Assembly: GCA_963691755.1 (NCBI GenBank)
Contig: OY829366.1
Location: 1,612,001 to 1,676,000, forward strand
Direction: 5' to 3'
DNA from: Dinoroseobacter sp013215265
Lineage (GTDB): Bacteria; Pseudomonadota; Alphaproteobacteria; Rhodobacterales; Rhodobacteraceae
DNA length: 64,000 nt
The notes under the pieces are model-generated. The model was not told the DNA's origin. It did no database searches and saw nothing but the letters and a program-made list of their open reading frames with translations. This document shows, piece by piece, positions 9,405 through 17,806 of this stretch (its first letter is position 1; every line of letters starts with the position of its first letter). Position numbers and translations under genes: made by a program.

Positions 9405-9585
9405 GTAGGCCGACCAAGGAGGCTTAGATGATTATCTCGACCTTGAAATGTGCGTAACGGGGCAAGGCGCCCAAAAAATTGGCAAACTGCTTCAGCCAAT
9501 AAACGAACGACAATAAACTGACAGACGCGATTTTGCCAACCTCGCTCGCTGTCTAGACTTAGAGGTACAGCAAAGGACCGAGAAA

Positions 9586-10344
9586 TTGCTCGCAAGACCG
9601 CTAAATCACTTCAAGCCGATTCTATCGATTCTCTTTGTGATCGTAATTTGGCAGCTCGCCCATACGCTCGGCTTGACCAATCGCAACCTGTTTCCTGGTC
9701 CCTGGGAGGTGGCAAAAGCCTCCGTCAAATTGTTCAATGACGGCGTGATGATGAAGGATCTAAAGACCTCAACCTCGCGTGCAGCGGTTGGGTTTGCCAT
9801 AGGCTCGAGCTTAGGCATTCTGGCTGGGATCCTTACGGCACGTGTCGCCGCGGTTCGCCTTTTGGTTTACCCCTTCTTCAACATCTTGCGGCCCATTCCA
9901 GCGATTGCGTTGGTCCCCATAGCTATTGTTTGGTTTGGGATTGGCGAAAACTCCAAGTACTTCGTTATCGCCTACACGGTATTCCTAGCGGTTTGGCTTG
10001 CGACCCATCATGGCATGGAACACGTACCCGAAACATATATTCGAGCCTCACGCTCCCTTGGCGCCCCGTGGTGGCGAGAATTCTTCGAGGTCGTAGTGCC
10101 TGCAGCCGCACCGCACATATTTGCAGGGTTGCGTTTTGGTGCTGCGCTGGCGTTTCTCAGCCTTGTCGCCGCAGAGCTCACTGGGTCTTCAGCAGGTATC
10201 GGATATCGTTTGGAGGAGGCGCGGCAGTACTTTCAAGTAGACCGCATGTTTGTGGGGCTCATCCAACTTGGCTTGCTTGGTGCCGCACTAGATAGCTTTT
10301 TCGTCTTCGCAAGTAAGCGGGTCGTGCACTGGGAAACAGTGTAA
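9586..10344 (+). CDS. NitT/TauT-type ABC transporter permease
   Basis: A 252-residue inner-membrane permease of the SsuC/TauC family with about six hydrophobic segments. The cytoplasmic EAA-type loop that docks the ATPase is visible as ASRSLGAPWWREFFEVVVPAAAP. Residues LRPIPAIALVPIAIVWFGIG are typical of the family. The start is TTG with AAAGGA about eight bases upstream; no ATG exists further in without losing the first membrane helix. It is the only permease here and faces away from its ATPase and binding-protein genes, an unusual split. It leads the plus-strand unit that includes the biuret hydrolase gene. Confidence 0.85.
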   Translation: MLARPLNHFKPILSILFVIVIWQLAHTLGLTNRNLFPGPWEVAKASVKLFNDGVMMKDLKTSTSRAAVGFAIGSSLGILAGILTARVAAVRLLVYPFFNILRPIPAIALVPIAIVWFGIGENSKYFVIAYTVFLAVWLATHHGMEHVPETYIRASRSLGAPWWREFFEVVVPAAAPHIFAGLRFGAALAFLSLVAAELTGSSAGIGYRLEEARQYFQVDRMFVGLIQLGLLGAALDSFFVFASKRVVHWETV

Positions 10345-10388
10345 AGTTTAAAGACGATAGCAATGGGCTACCGAACCAAAGTTTGGGT

Positions 10389-10436
10389 AATATTTGCAGA
10401 GAGCGGTGAATTTACTGCACCGCTCTGGCAAATATT
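10389..10436. promoter_or_regulatory. Long inverted repeat upstream of biuH
   Basis: Two arms of about 20 bases (AATATTTGCAGAGAGCGGTG and its near-perfect complement ending GCAAATATT) surround a nine-base loop. One base in the stem is unpaired. It lies 45 bases after the permease stop and about 40 bases before biuH. No T-run follows on the plus strand, so it is not a standard intrinsic terminator. It could process or attenuate the transcript, or be a protein-binding palindrome. Confidence 0.5.
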
Positions 10437-10477
10437 TGGCAGACGTCAGATAGCTGCTGTCTAAGTAGTATGCACTT

Positions 10478-11155
10478 ATGAAAAAAGTCAAAAGCTACCC
10501 ATACGAATGGCCATACAACGGCGATTTACGCCCAGAAAACACGGCACTGATTATCATCGACATGCAGACCGACTTCTGCGGAAAAGGGGGTTATGTCGAT
10601 GCGATGGGCTATGACTTGTCGCTCACGCGTGCTCCCATTGAACCGATCCAAGCAGTACTGAAGGCGATGCGCGAGAAGGGCTATCACATACTTCATACCC
10701 GCGAAGGTCATCGGCCGGACCTTAGCGATTTACCTGCAAACAAGCGTTGGCGTTCCCAGCAAATCGGAGCCGGTATCGGTGACCCCGGACCGTGCGGAAA
10801 GATACTTGTGCGAGGCGAACCCGGATGGGACATCATCGACGAGCTTTACCCAAGTGATGGCGAAACCATTATTGATAAACCCGGCAAAGGCAGTTTTTGC
10901 GCCACCGATCTTGAGATGGTCTTGCGGATGCGCGGGATTGAGAACCTTGTGATTTGCGGGATCACCACAGACGTTTGCGTCTCCACCACGATGCGCGAGG
11001 CCAATGATCGCGGGTTCGAATGCGTTGTGCTCGAAGACTGCTGTGGCGCAACTGATAAGGGTAACCACGACGCGGCTATCAAGATGGTCACAATGCAAGG
11101 CGGTGTCTTTGGCGCGGTGTCGGATAGTAAAACGCTGATTGCGGGCCTTGGCTAA
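10478..11155 (+). CDS. biuH: Biuret amidohydrolase
   Basis: Hydrolyses biuret to allophanate and ammonia, linking AtzD to AtzF. The 225-residue protein belongs to the isochorismatase-like cysteine hydrolases. The Asp-Lys-Cys triad is visible at Asp28 (IIIDMQTDF), Lys134 (IIDKPGKGSF) and Cys167 (TTDVCVSTTMREAND). Each is eight positions before Asp36, Lys142 and Cys175 of the studied Rhizobium leguminosarum enzyme as I recall it, and much of the sequence resembles that enzyme. The stop codon touches the start of a paralogous gene. RutB-type ureidoacrylate hydrolase is the alternative, but no other rut gene is present. Confidence 0.88.
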   Translation: MKKVKSYPYEWPYNGDLRPENTALIIIDMQTDFCGKGGYVDAMGYDLSLTRAPIEPIQAVLKAMREKGYHILHTREGHRPDLSDLPANKRWRSQQIGAGIGDPGPCGKILVRGEPGWDIIDELYPSDGETIIDKPGKGSFCATDLEMVLRMRGIENLVICGITTDVCVSTTMREANDRGFECVVLEDCCGATDKGNHDAAIKMVTMQGGVFGAVSDSKTLIAGLG

Positions 11156-11821
11156 ATGCAAACCATCAAGGCGGACCCGTTTCCGTTTCCTTTTGAACGC
11201 AGAAGCCTTGGTTTGATCGTAATCGACATGCAACGCGACTTTGTGGAACCGGGTGGCTTCGGGGCCAGCCTAGGCAATGACGTTTCACGACTAGGGGCGA
11301 TTGTGCCCACAGTCGCTCGGCTTCTGTCGGGGTTTAGGGACGCCGGACTACCGGTGTTTCACACGCGTGAATGTCACAAACCAGATCTTACCGACCTACC
11401 CAAAGCCAAACGCGATAGAGGAACGCCTGATTTGCGGATTGGCGATCCGGGTCCAATGGGGCGCCTGTTGATTGCAGGAGAGCAGGGTGCGGACATCATA
11501 CCAGAACTTGCGCCAAGGCCGGATGAAGCGGTTATCGATAAACCTGGCAAAGGAGCGTTCTGTCGGACTGATTTTGAAACGCATTTGTTGGAACGGGGCT
11601 TGCAGCATTTGGTTTTTGCAGGTGTCACGACTGAGGTTTGCGTGCAAACCACAATGCGCGAAGCCAATGACCGTGGCTTTGATTGCTTGTTGGCTAGTGA
11701 TGCGACCGAAAGCTACTTCCCGGATTTCAAGGCATCAACGATTGAGATGATCACCGCACAAGGGGGCATCGTCGGGTGGGCGACTCCTACAAACACGATC
11801 CTTGAGGCGTTGCATGCTTGA
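11156..11821 (+). CDS. BiuH paralogue, possible triuret hydrolase
   Basis: A second isochorismatase-like cysteine hydrolase, 221 residues, with the triad kept at Asp24, Lys129 and Cys162. It shares the GDPGP, DKPGKGAFC and TTMREANDRGF blocks with the biuret hydrolase just upstream but differs at the N-terminus and in the lid. Triuret hydrolase (TrtA), a BiuH relative that turns triuret into carboxybiuret and is found near biuret genes in some bacteria, is a reasonable candidate. Other ureides are possible. Its ATG follows immediately after the biuH stop, so the two are surely co-translated, and its end overlaps the cupin gene by eight bases. Confidence 0.7.
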   Translation: MQTIKADPFPFPFERRSLGLIVIDMQRDFVEPGGFGASLGNDVSRLGAIVPTVARLLSGFRDAGLPVFHTRECHKPDLTDLPKAKRDRGTPDLRIGDPGPMGRLLIAGEQGADIIPELAPRPDEAVIDKPGKGAFCRTDFETHLLERGLQHLVFAGVTTEVCVQTTMREANDRGFDCLLASDATESYFPDFKASTIEMITAQGGIVGWATPTNTILEALHA

Positions 11822-12152
11822 TCCAACCGTTCTTAGAAACCTGATCGCAGGCGGTTGGGACAAGCTTCCCTTTGCCCCTTTCAGAGACGGCATCACCATC
11901 AGTCGTTTGTTAGACGGCAGCCCTAGCATTGCCCTTTTGCATTATCAGCCGGGCGCATGCGTGCCTTTTCATGAACATATAGGCGCAGAAACGATCCTTG
12001 TCCTTGAAGGTTCGCAATCAGATGAAAATGGGACCTATGTTCGAGGCGATGTGATCATAAATCCTGCTGGGTCGTGTCATTCCGTGTGGAGCGATGAAGG
12101 TTGCGTTGTGTTATTGCATTGGGCGGAACCAGTTCGTTTCTTGGATCCATGA
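11814..12152 (+). CDS. Small cupin-domain protein
   Basis: A 112-residue single cupin of the ChrR-like type. Metal-binding motif 1 is visible as PFHEHIGAETILVLEGS, and motif 2 includes IINPAGSCHSVWSDEG. Such proteins can be metal sensors, small isomerases or dioxygenases; no specific function can be assigned. The ATG lies inside the end of the preceding hydrolase gene and its stop overlaps the next start, so it belongs to the biuH unit. Confidence 0.7.
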   Translation: MLDPTVLRNLIAGGWDKLPFAPFRDGITISRLLDGSPSIALLHYQPGACVPFHEHIGAETILVLEGSQSDENGTYVRGDVIINPAGSCHSVWSDEGCVVLLHWAEPVRFLDP

Positions 12153-12403
12153 TGTATTTCAAGAATATGATTGGGCCGCTCAAAAATATGCTTATTTTTG
12201 CCCTACTAACGGTTGGGCTTCTGGTGCCAAAGGTTTCGGCGCTAGCACTGCACTTGAACCCGAATATCATGGCCATCGTGATCTGCACCGGCACGGATAT
12301 AATTACCATCCATATCGGCGCTGACGGACAACCAGTGGAAGCTTCTGAGGCTGAACAAGCGGCTTGCGTCTTTGTCCGTCGTCAGAGTTTTCCGGAATGC
12401 TGA
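12149..12403 (+). pseudogene. Small exported protein, 3' end replaced by IS3 end
   Basis: The ATG overlaps the cupin stop. The product would have an N-terminal hydrophobic helix (residues 14-25), then a short periplasmic part with ICTGTDIITIHIG, recalling small DUF2946-like proteins found near copper genes in alphaproteobacteria; I cannot name it firmly. The inferred left end of the IS3 element lies at codon 75, so the last nine residues come from the transposon and the original C-terminus is lost. It could still be expressed. Confidence 0.5.
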
Positions 12404-12446
12404 GGTTGTATCGTAACGGAGGCTCTGGTTCGGTTTCTGTTTGAGT

Positions 12447-13427
12447 TTATGCTGCCGCGGCTTGGTGCTGCAACCGGCGTTTTCGGATTGTCTGTTTCTT
12501 GATCTCCGCTCTCATCTTCAGGATTTTCGCGCCGCGGTCGTGATAGACGTCTGCGGGTGTCAGATTGCCGAGGCTCTCGTGATATCGCCGGTTGTTGTAG
12601 TGATCGACGAAGGCGCCGATCTGCCCCTCCAGGTCGCCGGGTAGGTAATAGTTTTCCAGGAGCACTCGGTTTTTCATGGTTTGGTGCCACCGCTCGATCT
12701 TGCCCTGGGTCTGGGGGTGATGTGGCGCACCGCGAACGTGATCCATTCCCTTGGCATCAAGGTACTTGGCCAGATCGGCGGCAACGTAAGATGAGCCGTT
12801 GTCGCTTAGAAGCCTCGGCTTGTGCGCCAACGTAGCCCGATTGCATCCTGACGCATCCAATGCCAGGTCCAGTGTGTCGGTGACGTCTGCGGCCTTCATT
12901 GTCGTGCAAAGCTTCCAGGCAATGATGTAGCGGCTGTAATCATCAAGGATCGTGCTGAGATAGAACCAGCCCCAGCCGATGACCTTGAGGTAGGTGAAGT
13001 CGGTTTGCCATAACTCGTTGGGTCGGCTCGTCTTGTCGCGGAACTCGTCCGCGGCCTTAATAACCACATGTGCAGGTGCCGTGATCAGATCCTCGGCCTT
13101 GAGGATACGGTAAGCTGATGATTCCGAGACAAAGTACCGCTTCTCATCAGTGTATTTGACCGCCAGCTCGCGCGGCGTCAGGTCCTCGTGGTCGAGTGCG
13201 AACTCGACGAAGGCTTCGCGGATGTTGTCCGGGATGCGGTTCCACACCGATCTCGGTCGCGGAGATCGGTCTGCCAGCGCATCAACACCGCCTTCGACCC
13301 ACCGCGCATACCAATCGTAGTAGGTGCTACTGGGAATGCCGATCATGGCCAGTGTTTGCTTCACCGGTAGATGCGATGCCTCGACCGTGCGGATGATCTC
13401 AAGCTTCTCAGAGGCAGGGTATCTCAT
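12447..13427 (-). CDS. IS3-family transposase, catalytic subunit (OrfB)
   Basis: A 326-residue DDE transposase. An N-terminal helix-turn-helix (MRYPASEKLEIIRTVE, then GIPSSTYYDWY) precedes the integrase core with NELWQTDFTYLKV (first Asp), RLLSDNGSSY (second Asp) and GKIERWHQTMKNR (catalytic Glu). It appears intact. Its ATG overlaps the OrfA stop by four bases, so expression may rely on coupled re-initiation and not on the programmed frameshift common in IS3 elements. Confidence 0.93.
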   Translation of the reverse strand: MRYPASEKLEIIRTVEASHLPVKQTLAMIGIPSSTYYDWYARWVEGGVDALADRSPRPRSVWNRIPDNIREAFVEFALDHEDLTPRELAVKYTDEKRYFVSESSAYRILKAEDLITAPAHVVIKAADEFRDKTSRPNELWQTDFTYLKVIGWGWFYLSTILDDYSRYIIAWKLCTTMKAADVTDTLDLALDASGCNRATLAHKPRLLSDNGSSYVAADLAKYLDAKGMDHVRGAPHHPQTQGKIERWHQTMKNRVLLENYYLPGDLEGQIGAFVDHYNNRRYHESLGNLTPADVYHDRGAKILKMRAEIKKQTIRKRRLQHQAAAA

Positions 13428-13798
13428 GCGTCGTCCTCCCCATCCCCGATCATGCTTTTTTTGAGCAGCCGGTTCTCAAGCGTCAGCTCGGCGACGACCT
13501 CCTTAAGGACCAAGGCTTCGGATCGTAGCTCCTTGACCTCAGGTGCCGTTGCCTGACGGGCGGTGTCGCCTGCTAGCCGGTTCTTCCCAGCTTCGAGGAA
13601 CTCCTTAGACCAGGAATAATAAAGGCTTTCAGCGATGCCCTCGCGGCGGCACAGCGCAGCAATGCTCTCCTCGCCGCGCAGGCCGGCCAGGACAATCCTG
13701 ATTTTTTCTTCCGCTGAATACTGTTTACGGGTCTTTCGTTTGATGGACCTGACCAGCTTGTCAGCGGCGTCTTTCGATGTTCCGGATTTCTTGTTCAT
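13424..13798 (-). CDS. IS3-family transposase, OrfA
   Basis: A 124-residue DNA-binding protein with a TRKQYSAEEKIRIVLAGLRGE start to the helix-turn-helix and a C-terminal leucine-zipper-like helix (ALVLKEVVAELTLENRLLKK), as in OrfA of IS3 elements. The ATG at 13798 (MNKKSG) is preferred; an upstream in-frame start would reach the terminal repeat. Confidence 0.9.
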   Translation of the reverse strand: MNKKSGTSKDAADKLVRSIKRKTRKQYSAEEKIRIVLAGLRGEESIAALCRREGIAESLYYSWSKEFLEAGKNRLAGDTARQATAPEVKELRSEALVLKEVVAELTLENRLLKKSMIGDGEDDA

Positions 13799-13842
13799 CT
13801 TCGCTCCATAATGGCTTCGATGAACCAGAAATCCTCCGTTGC

Positions 13843-14505
13843 TCAAACCCCTAAATTTGTCCGGTGGGCGCTGACGCCAGACACGCCTCGATCAATTAGT
13901 ACCGCCCCAGGAATATCAGTTGTCGGATTTCCTGCTTTTTTACCAATCATGGCATCAAAAAGCGCTTGCGCTATCGTTGGGCTGACGTTTGCCATCATGT
14001 AATAGCCGCCAATTGCGTTCAATTCGCCGGTTGCGGGGTCATATGGAAAATGTACCCGCCACAAAGCCTCTCGTGTTGTGCAGATTCGAGCATATGAAGA
14101 CCAAACAACGCCAGATGAGGCGATATTAGCTCGGATTTCAACTGTTGCTTCCTCGTTTTTCATAACTCGCAATTCATCCATAAGCCGCCCACCTAAATAA
14201 GCTGAAGAAAGAATAACACGGCCGTTATGACCAGCTTGCTTCAAACCGCTATGCCACGCCGTTTGAGTCACTGCATGAGCCGGTGGAGCGAGTAGTAAGA
14301 GCAGCCAAGGTAAACTTAATAGCAGATTGCGTATGCTGCTTAGTTTATGCCAAGGTAAATCCTTAGTCCTAATACAGCTCCCTTCAGTCACAGGCAGCGT
14401 ATGGTTTTTTTCTGGGTTCAAATTGCTTATTTTGTATTGCATCTTGTTTGGTCTTCCAGGGAAAAGCCGCCATTCTAGCAATGAAAATGTTATCGTTGCG
14501 GTCAT
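13843..14505 (-). pseudogene. Exported protein of unknown function, cut by the IS
   Basis: The reading frame has a strong hydrophobic run (LLLSLPWLLLLLAPPAHA) that looks like a signal peptide cleaved after AHA, but it lies some 80 residues in, so the true start is probably an internal alternative codon near 14330. The following domain of about 115 residues is unfamiliar. The last 14 residues are encoded by the IS3 right end (bases up to 13883), so the native C-terminus is missing. Confidence 0.45.
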
Positions 14506-14969
14506 CGAAATTACTGATACGATTAGCGAAATGATGAGACCCTAGATCGCCTAGCGCGATACCATTTCCTGCGATACTCGTAGTAAATTTAGTTTATGAT
14601 CTACGTCTAATACTTAAGCTTCGCGCCCAAAGGGAATTAGGCAGCAACTTGATATGACTTTGGTATAGACTAGCTCGAATAATATTATTTATAGTTTTGA
14701 GAAAACATATTTACTTCGAAGGCTGAATTGAAAATAGAAGAAATATGATCAAGCCTTAGGATTATTCCTTACTGGAATTCAGAGCCTAACCCGTCCTTAG
14801 GTTAGGAAAACCTATAAGTCGCTTGGGGGAAGGGATACAATTTAGTGCAATAAGTTGATCGCACTATTCTTCTGTATAGTAGATCTATAATTATAAAAGA
14901 AATGGCCTATTGTAGCTAAAAGGCTAAATTAACCTGTTTCCAAGAGTCTTGTAAGACTAAGGTTAGCCC
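14506..14969. other. A+T-rich non-coding stretch
   Basis: No reading frame or RNA gene can be supported. The composition is clearly richer in A+T than the metabolic clusters, as expected for decayed DNA between two mobile-element remnants. Confidence 0.5.
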
Positions 14970-15600
14970 TCATACCCAATAGATGACCATTGCGGCGAGT
15001 GCGATTGCGGAGAGGAAGACCATGGGGTCTCGATCGTATCGTGTGGCCACGCGTAGCTAATCTTTGAGTCTGCCGAATATGATCTCGATACGGTTGCAGC
15101 GTTTGTAGTGTCGCTTGTTGTCTTGAACCGTCTTCTTGCGCTGTTTTCCGACCTAGGATGCTGGGTTTTTTCCCTTTCTTTGTCTTCCAGCGCTTCTCTG
15201 AACCAATCAGCGTCGTATCTAGGATCTCTTAGCAACCAATCCAAATTTGAAAATCTGCTCAGCAAGGCCCGCGCGCCGATGTCTTCGCTGACAAGTCCTG
15301 TGGTGACGAATAGATCAACTGGTCTCCCTTAGCTTTCGCAAATGATGTTTAGCTTGGTGTGCATGCCGCCATTGGTTCGACCGATAAGGCGTCCACGGCC
15401 CCCTTTTTCACGCCTAAACTGGTCGCGGTGCGGTGGGCTTTGAATTAAGGGGCTTCGATCATCACCGGCTTTTCTTCGTCGTGTTCGGCGGCCAGATCAG
15501 CCATCATTCGAGTGAAGAAGCCCTCATCGCTCCACCTTTTACAGCGGTTGTAGCGCGTCTTTTGCGGGTTGTAGGTAACGGGCGCATTCCGCCACTAAGT
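14970..15600 (-). pseudogene. Degenerate IS5-type transposase
   Basis: Conceptual translation across frames recovers a transposase of the IS5 family, IS427-like: WRNAPVTYNPQKTRYNR near the start, GGRGRLIGRTNGGMHTKLN, a GYDADWFREALEDK-like block, RCNRIEIIFGRLKD and the end VATRYDRDPMVFLSAIALAAMVIYWV. It carries at least three in-frame stops and several frameshifts, and the N-terminus is missing. It cannot be active. No terminal repeats were identified. Confidence 0.8.
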
Positions 15601-15809
15601 GAGAATTAATGGATCCTGAGCTTAAGCCCGAGATTTAGTTCATACTTGATCGGATATATCGTACGATATAATCTTTAACATAATAATACCCGCGAGGTAT
15701 ATGAAGCTAATCCAGGCGGCATAACGGACATACGGGCGTTGCGTTAGAGCCGAAGTAGGTGGCGGTTAGATGATTAAATACTGAGCGTTCAAAATTCCAA
15801 GGGGTACTT

Positions 15810-17606
15810 ATGCAGCAGAGCAGTGCGCGCAAAGCAAAGATAGAGAAATGGCTGGAAGACCATGAAATTATCACCCTCACACAAATCTACGTTGAGCCTT
15901 GGGGAGAGCTATGGAGATCCGAGTGTAACAAATTCGGAAAGGTTGTCATCCAGATAATGGCAGAAGGAGAAGAGGGCCTGGTCCGTGTCTTTGACTGCCT
16001 GTCAAACCAAAATGCTGCCGATGCAGGGTTTGTTTGTCAAAAGGTACATGCCTTCGATGTAGATCTTGGGATCTGCGTTTTTGAAGATCTCGCGTTCGAC
16101 CATAATCCTCAATACAGCAATGTGATGCGCTCGTCGGTTATGGCAATGTATGGTGCTGTGCAGGCACACTTCTGTGAGAGCCGCGAGATTGAAAAAATCC
16201 TACCGCGCACCTTGGCGGTGACTGTTTTGGAAGACGTGCTAAAACGCGCCGAAGGACCTTTTCCCGGAGATGTCACGAACCTATTTCAGGCGATGCCTGG
16301 GGATGATGCGCCTGCTTTGTTGCAGCAATTGCTTGATCGGCGCGGGCAATTAACAAATATGGCGCGCATAGTTGACGCTCAAATCCCAACGATAAATCAC
16401 ACGAACCTGACGGCTGGCAATTTTCATATGCGCTCGAGCCGAAAGTTATGCATCACGCGTTGGGACGATGCGGTTCTCTCGGCACCTGGCTGGTCATTAT
16501 TTCAACCTTTTGAGGGCGTTATGGGGGTGCATCGCGCACTCCATGATCGTGCGTCCCTACGCGAAACAGAGCGCGGCATGGGTGACATGCGCGCTATGGA
16601 TTCGTATCTTGATATTCTGCGCCGCTCTATAAATATCGAAGAAATGGACAGACTTACGGTTTTGCCTCGAGCGGCAGTTTTCGGCTTTCTCTACCACATC
16701 TCCACGTACTTTCGGTATCCTGTCACTCAAGAACAGTACGTTGAGTACGGTGCGTGGACCAAAGCACAGTTGAAAAGTTTGTTGGCATATTTGGAAGTGG
16801 CTGAGACCTTTCCAGACAGAACCCCTCCGTCGACCGAAAAAGTGCCCTCGGTCAAACTGACCACTCAGGTGGAAGCAAGAGATGCTGCAAACGTTTTTCG
16901 AGAACAGGGCTGTTTGGTAATAAAAGATGCAGTGCCAAAAGCTACGATTGATCGTTTAACAGCGTCTCTTGCGGATTCGCGTGAGCGACAAGAAGCTGAG
17001 GTTGCAGAGGGTCGTGCGTTGGAAGTGGGTGATCACCGCTTTATGATGACGCCGGATATGGATGGGCCGTTTGGAGATCCTGAAGTTATTGCAGCCCCGA
17101 GGGTGATGGGCGTATTGGACTTTTTGTTCAACCTTTCAGGTTGCATTCTGGGTAGTCATACAGTTGTGACGTCCTACCCTGGTGCAAAAGCGCAGTTGAT
17201 GCACCGTGATAATGTTGACCTGTTCCCCGAAATTGTGAACCAGGAAACACCACCCTTTTTAGTGTCAGTGGTGATCCCCTTGGTGCCTTTGAACCGCCGC
17301 GTGGGCGGAACGGAACTAGTTTTGCGATCCCACATACATCGTAATCCTGAGGAGCCAACTGCGCCACGCGTGCTGCCTGACGTGGACGTTGGTGATGCAT
17401 TCTTAATGGATGCGCGCCTTCTTCATCGCGGGCTACCCAACTTAAGCGATCATGCAAGGCCGATAATCATTTCGTGTTACCAGCGCCAATGGTACCGGGA
17501 CTTCCAAAATTTTATTATCCAGCCGCCACTTGTATCACCAGAAAAAGCATTGGAGCGGCTGCCGGACCAACGCAAGAGATTGCTTGAGTATACAACTTAT
17601 CCCTGA
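15810..17606 (+). CDS. Degenerate APH-fold/phytanoyl-CoA dioxygenase (PhyH) fusion
   Basis: A 598-residue two-domain protein. The C-terminal part, about 352-598, is a PhyH-type Fe(II)/2-oxoglutarate dioxygenase: His465 and Asp467 (LMHRDNVD), His539 (LLHRGLPN) and Arg550 give the metal triad and the 2-oxoglutarate contact. The N-terminal 330 residues resemble aminoglycoside/choline/hydroxylysine-kinase folds: the HxDxxxxN loop appears as HTNLTAGN (197-204), with the catalytic Asp replaced by Asn199, and the metal-binding region reads ITRWDDA around 215-221. The kinase half is therefore probably inactive or altered and may bind substrate. It is followed by an RTX-Hint gene and a methyltransferase gene on the same strand, suggesting hydroxylation of a shared target. 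A small-molecule substrate is equally possible. Confidence 0.7.
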   Translation: MQQSSARKAKIEKWLEDHEIITLTQIYVEPWGELWRSECNKFGKVVIQIMAEGEEGLVRVFDCLSNQNAADAGFVCQKVHAFDVDLGICVFEDLAFDHNPQYSNVMRSSVMAMYGAVQAHFCESREIEKILPRTLAVTVLEDVLKRAEGPFPGDVTNLFQAMPGDDAPALLQQLLDRRGQLTNMARIVDAQIPTINHTNLTAGNFHMRSSRKLCITRWDDAVLSAPGWSLFQPFEGVMGVHRALHDRASLRETERGMGDMRAMDSYLDILRRSINIEEMDRLTVLPRAAVFGFLYHISTYFRYPVTQEQYVEYGAWTKAQLKSLLAYLEVAETFPDRTPPSTEKVPSVKLTTQVEARDAANVFREQGCLVIKDAVPKATIDRLTASLADSRERQEAEVAEGRALEVGDHRFMMTPDMDGPFGDPEVIAAPRVMGVLDFLFNLSGCILGSHTVVTSYPGAKAQLMHRDNVDLFPEIVNQETPPFLVSVVIPLVPLNRRVGGTELVLRSHIHRNPEEPTAPRVLPDVDVGDAFLMDARLLHRGLPNLSDHARPIIISCYQRQWYRDFQNFIIQPPLVSPEKALERLPDQRKRLLEYTTYP

Positions 17607-17806
17607 GTGTGACGCCCCCGTTTTGAGGTACTGAGTTGGAGAAAGTTTAATAATTGGAAACACACTTTTTCTGTCGGATAAAAAATAAATTCGAGTATTG
17701 GCTAAATGATTAGAGTAAGAGTGCTTATCGTAAGTTGGTGTATCGTGATACGTTAGTTAACTTTTTATTCTCAATGTGAATTTTCTAAATTTTATAGAGG
17801 TATAAA

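Larger units (their letters stand above)
12373..13883 (-). mobile_element. IS3-family insertion sequence
   Basis: About 1.5 kb holding two overlapping transposase genes on the minus strand. The ends are imperfect inverted repeats: TGTCCGTCGTCAG at the left and, read inward on the other strand, TGTCTGGCGTCAG at the right. They match at 17 of the first 24 bases, and an AACGGAGG block about 43-44 bases inside each end supports the placement. No target-site duplication is seen, and a gene is truncated on each side, so the element marks a deletion or recombination joint and not a simple insertion. Confidence 0.75.

Noticed and set aside
12447..13427. Programmed frameshift between OrfA and OrfB of the IS3 element
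   Set aside because: The frames overlap through ATGA and OrfB has its own ATG; I saw no slippery A-run with a stem at the overlap.
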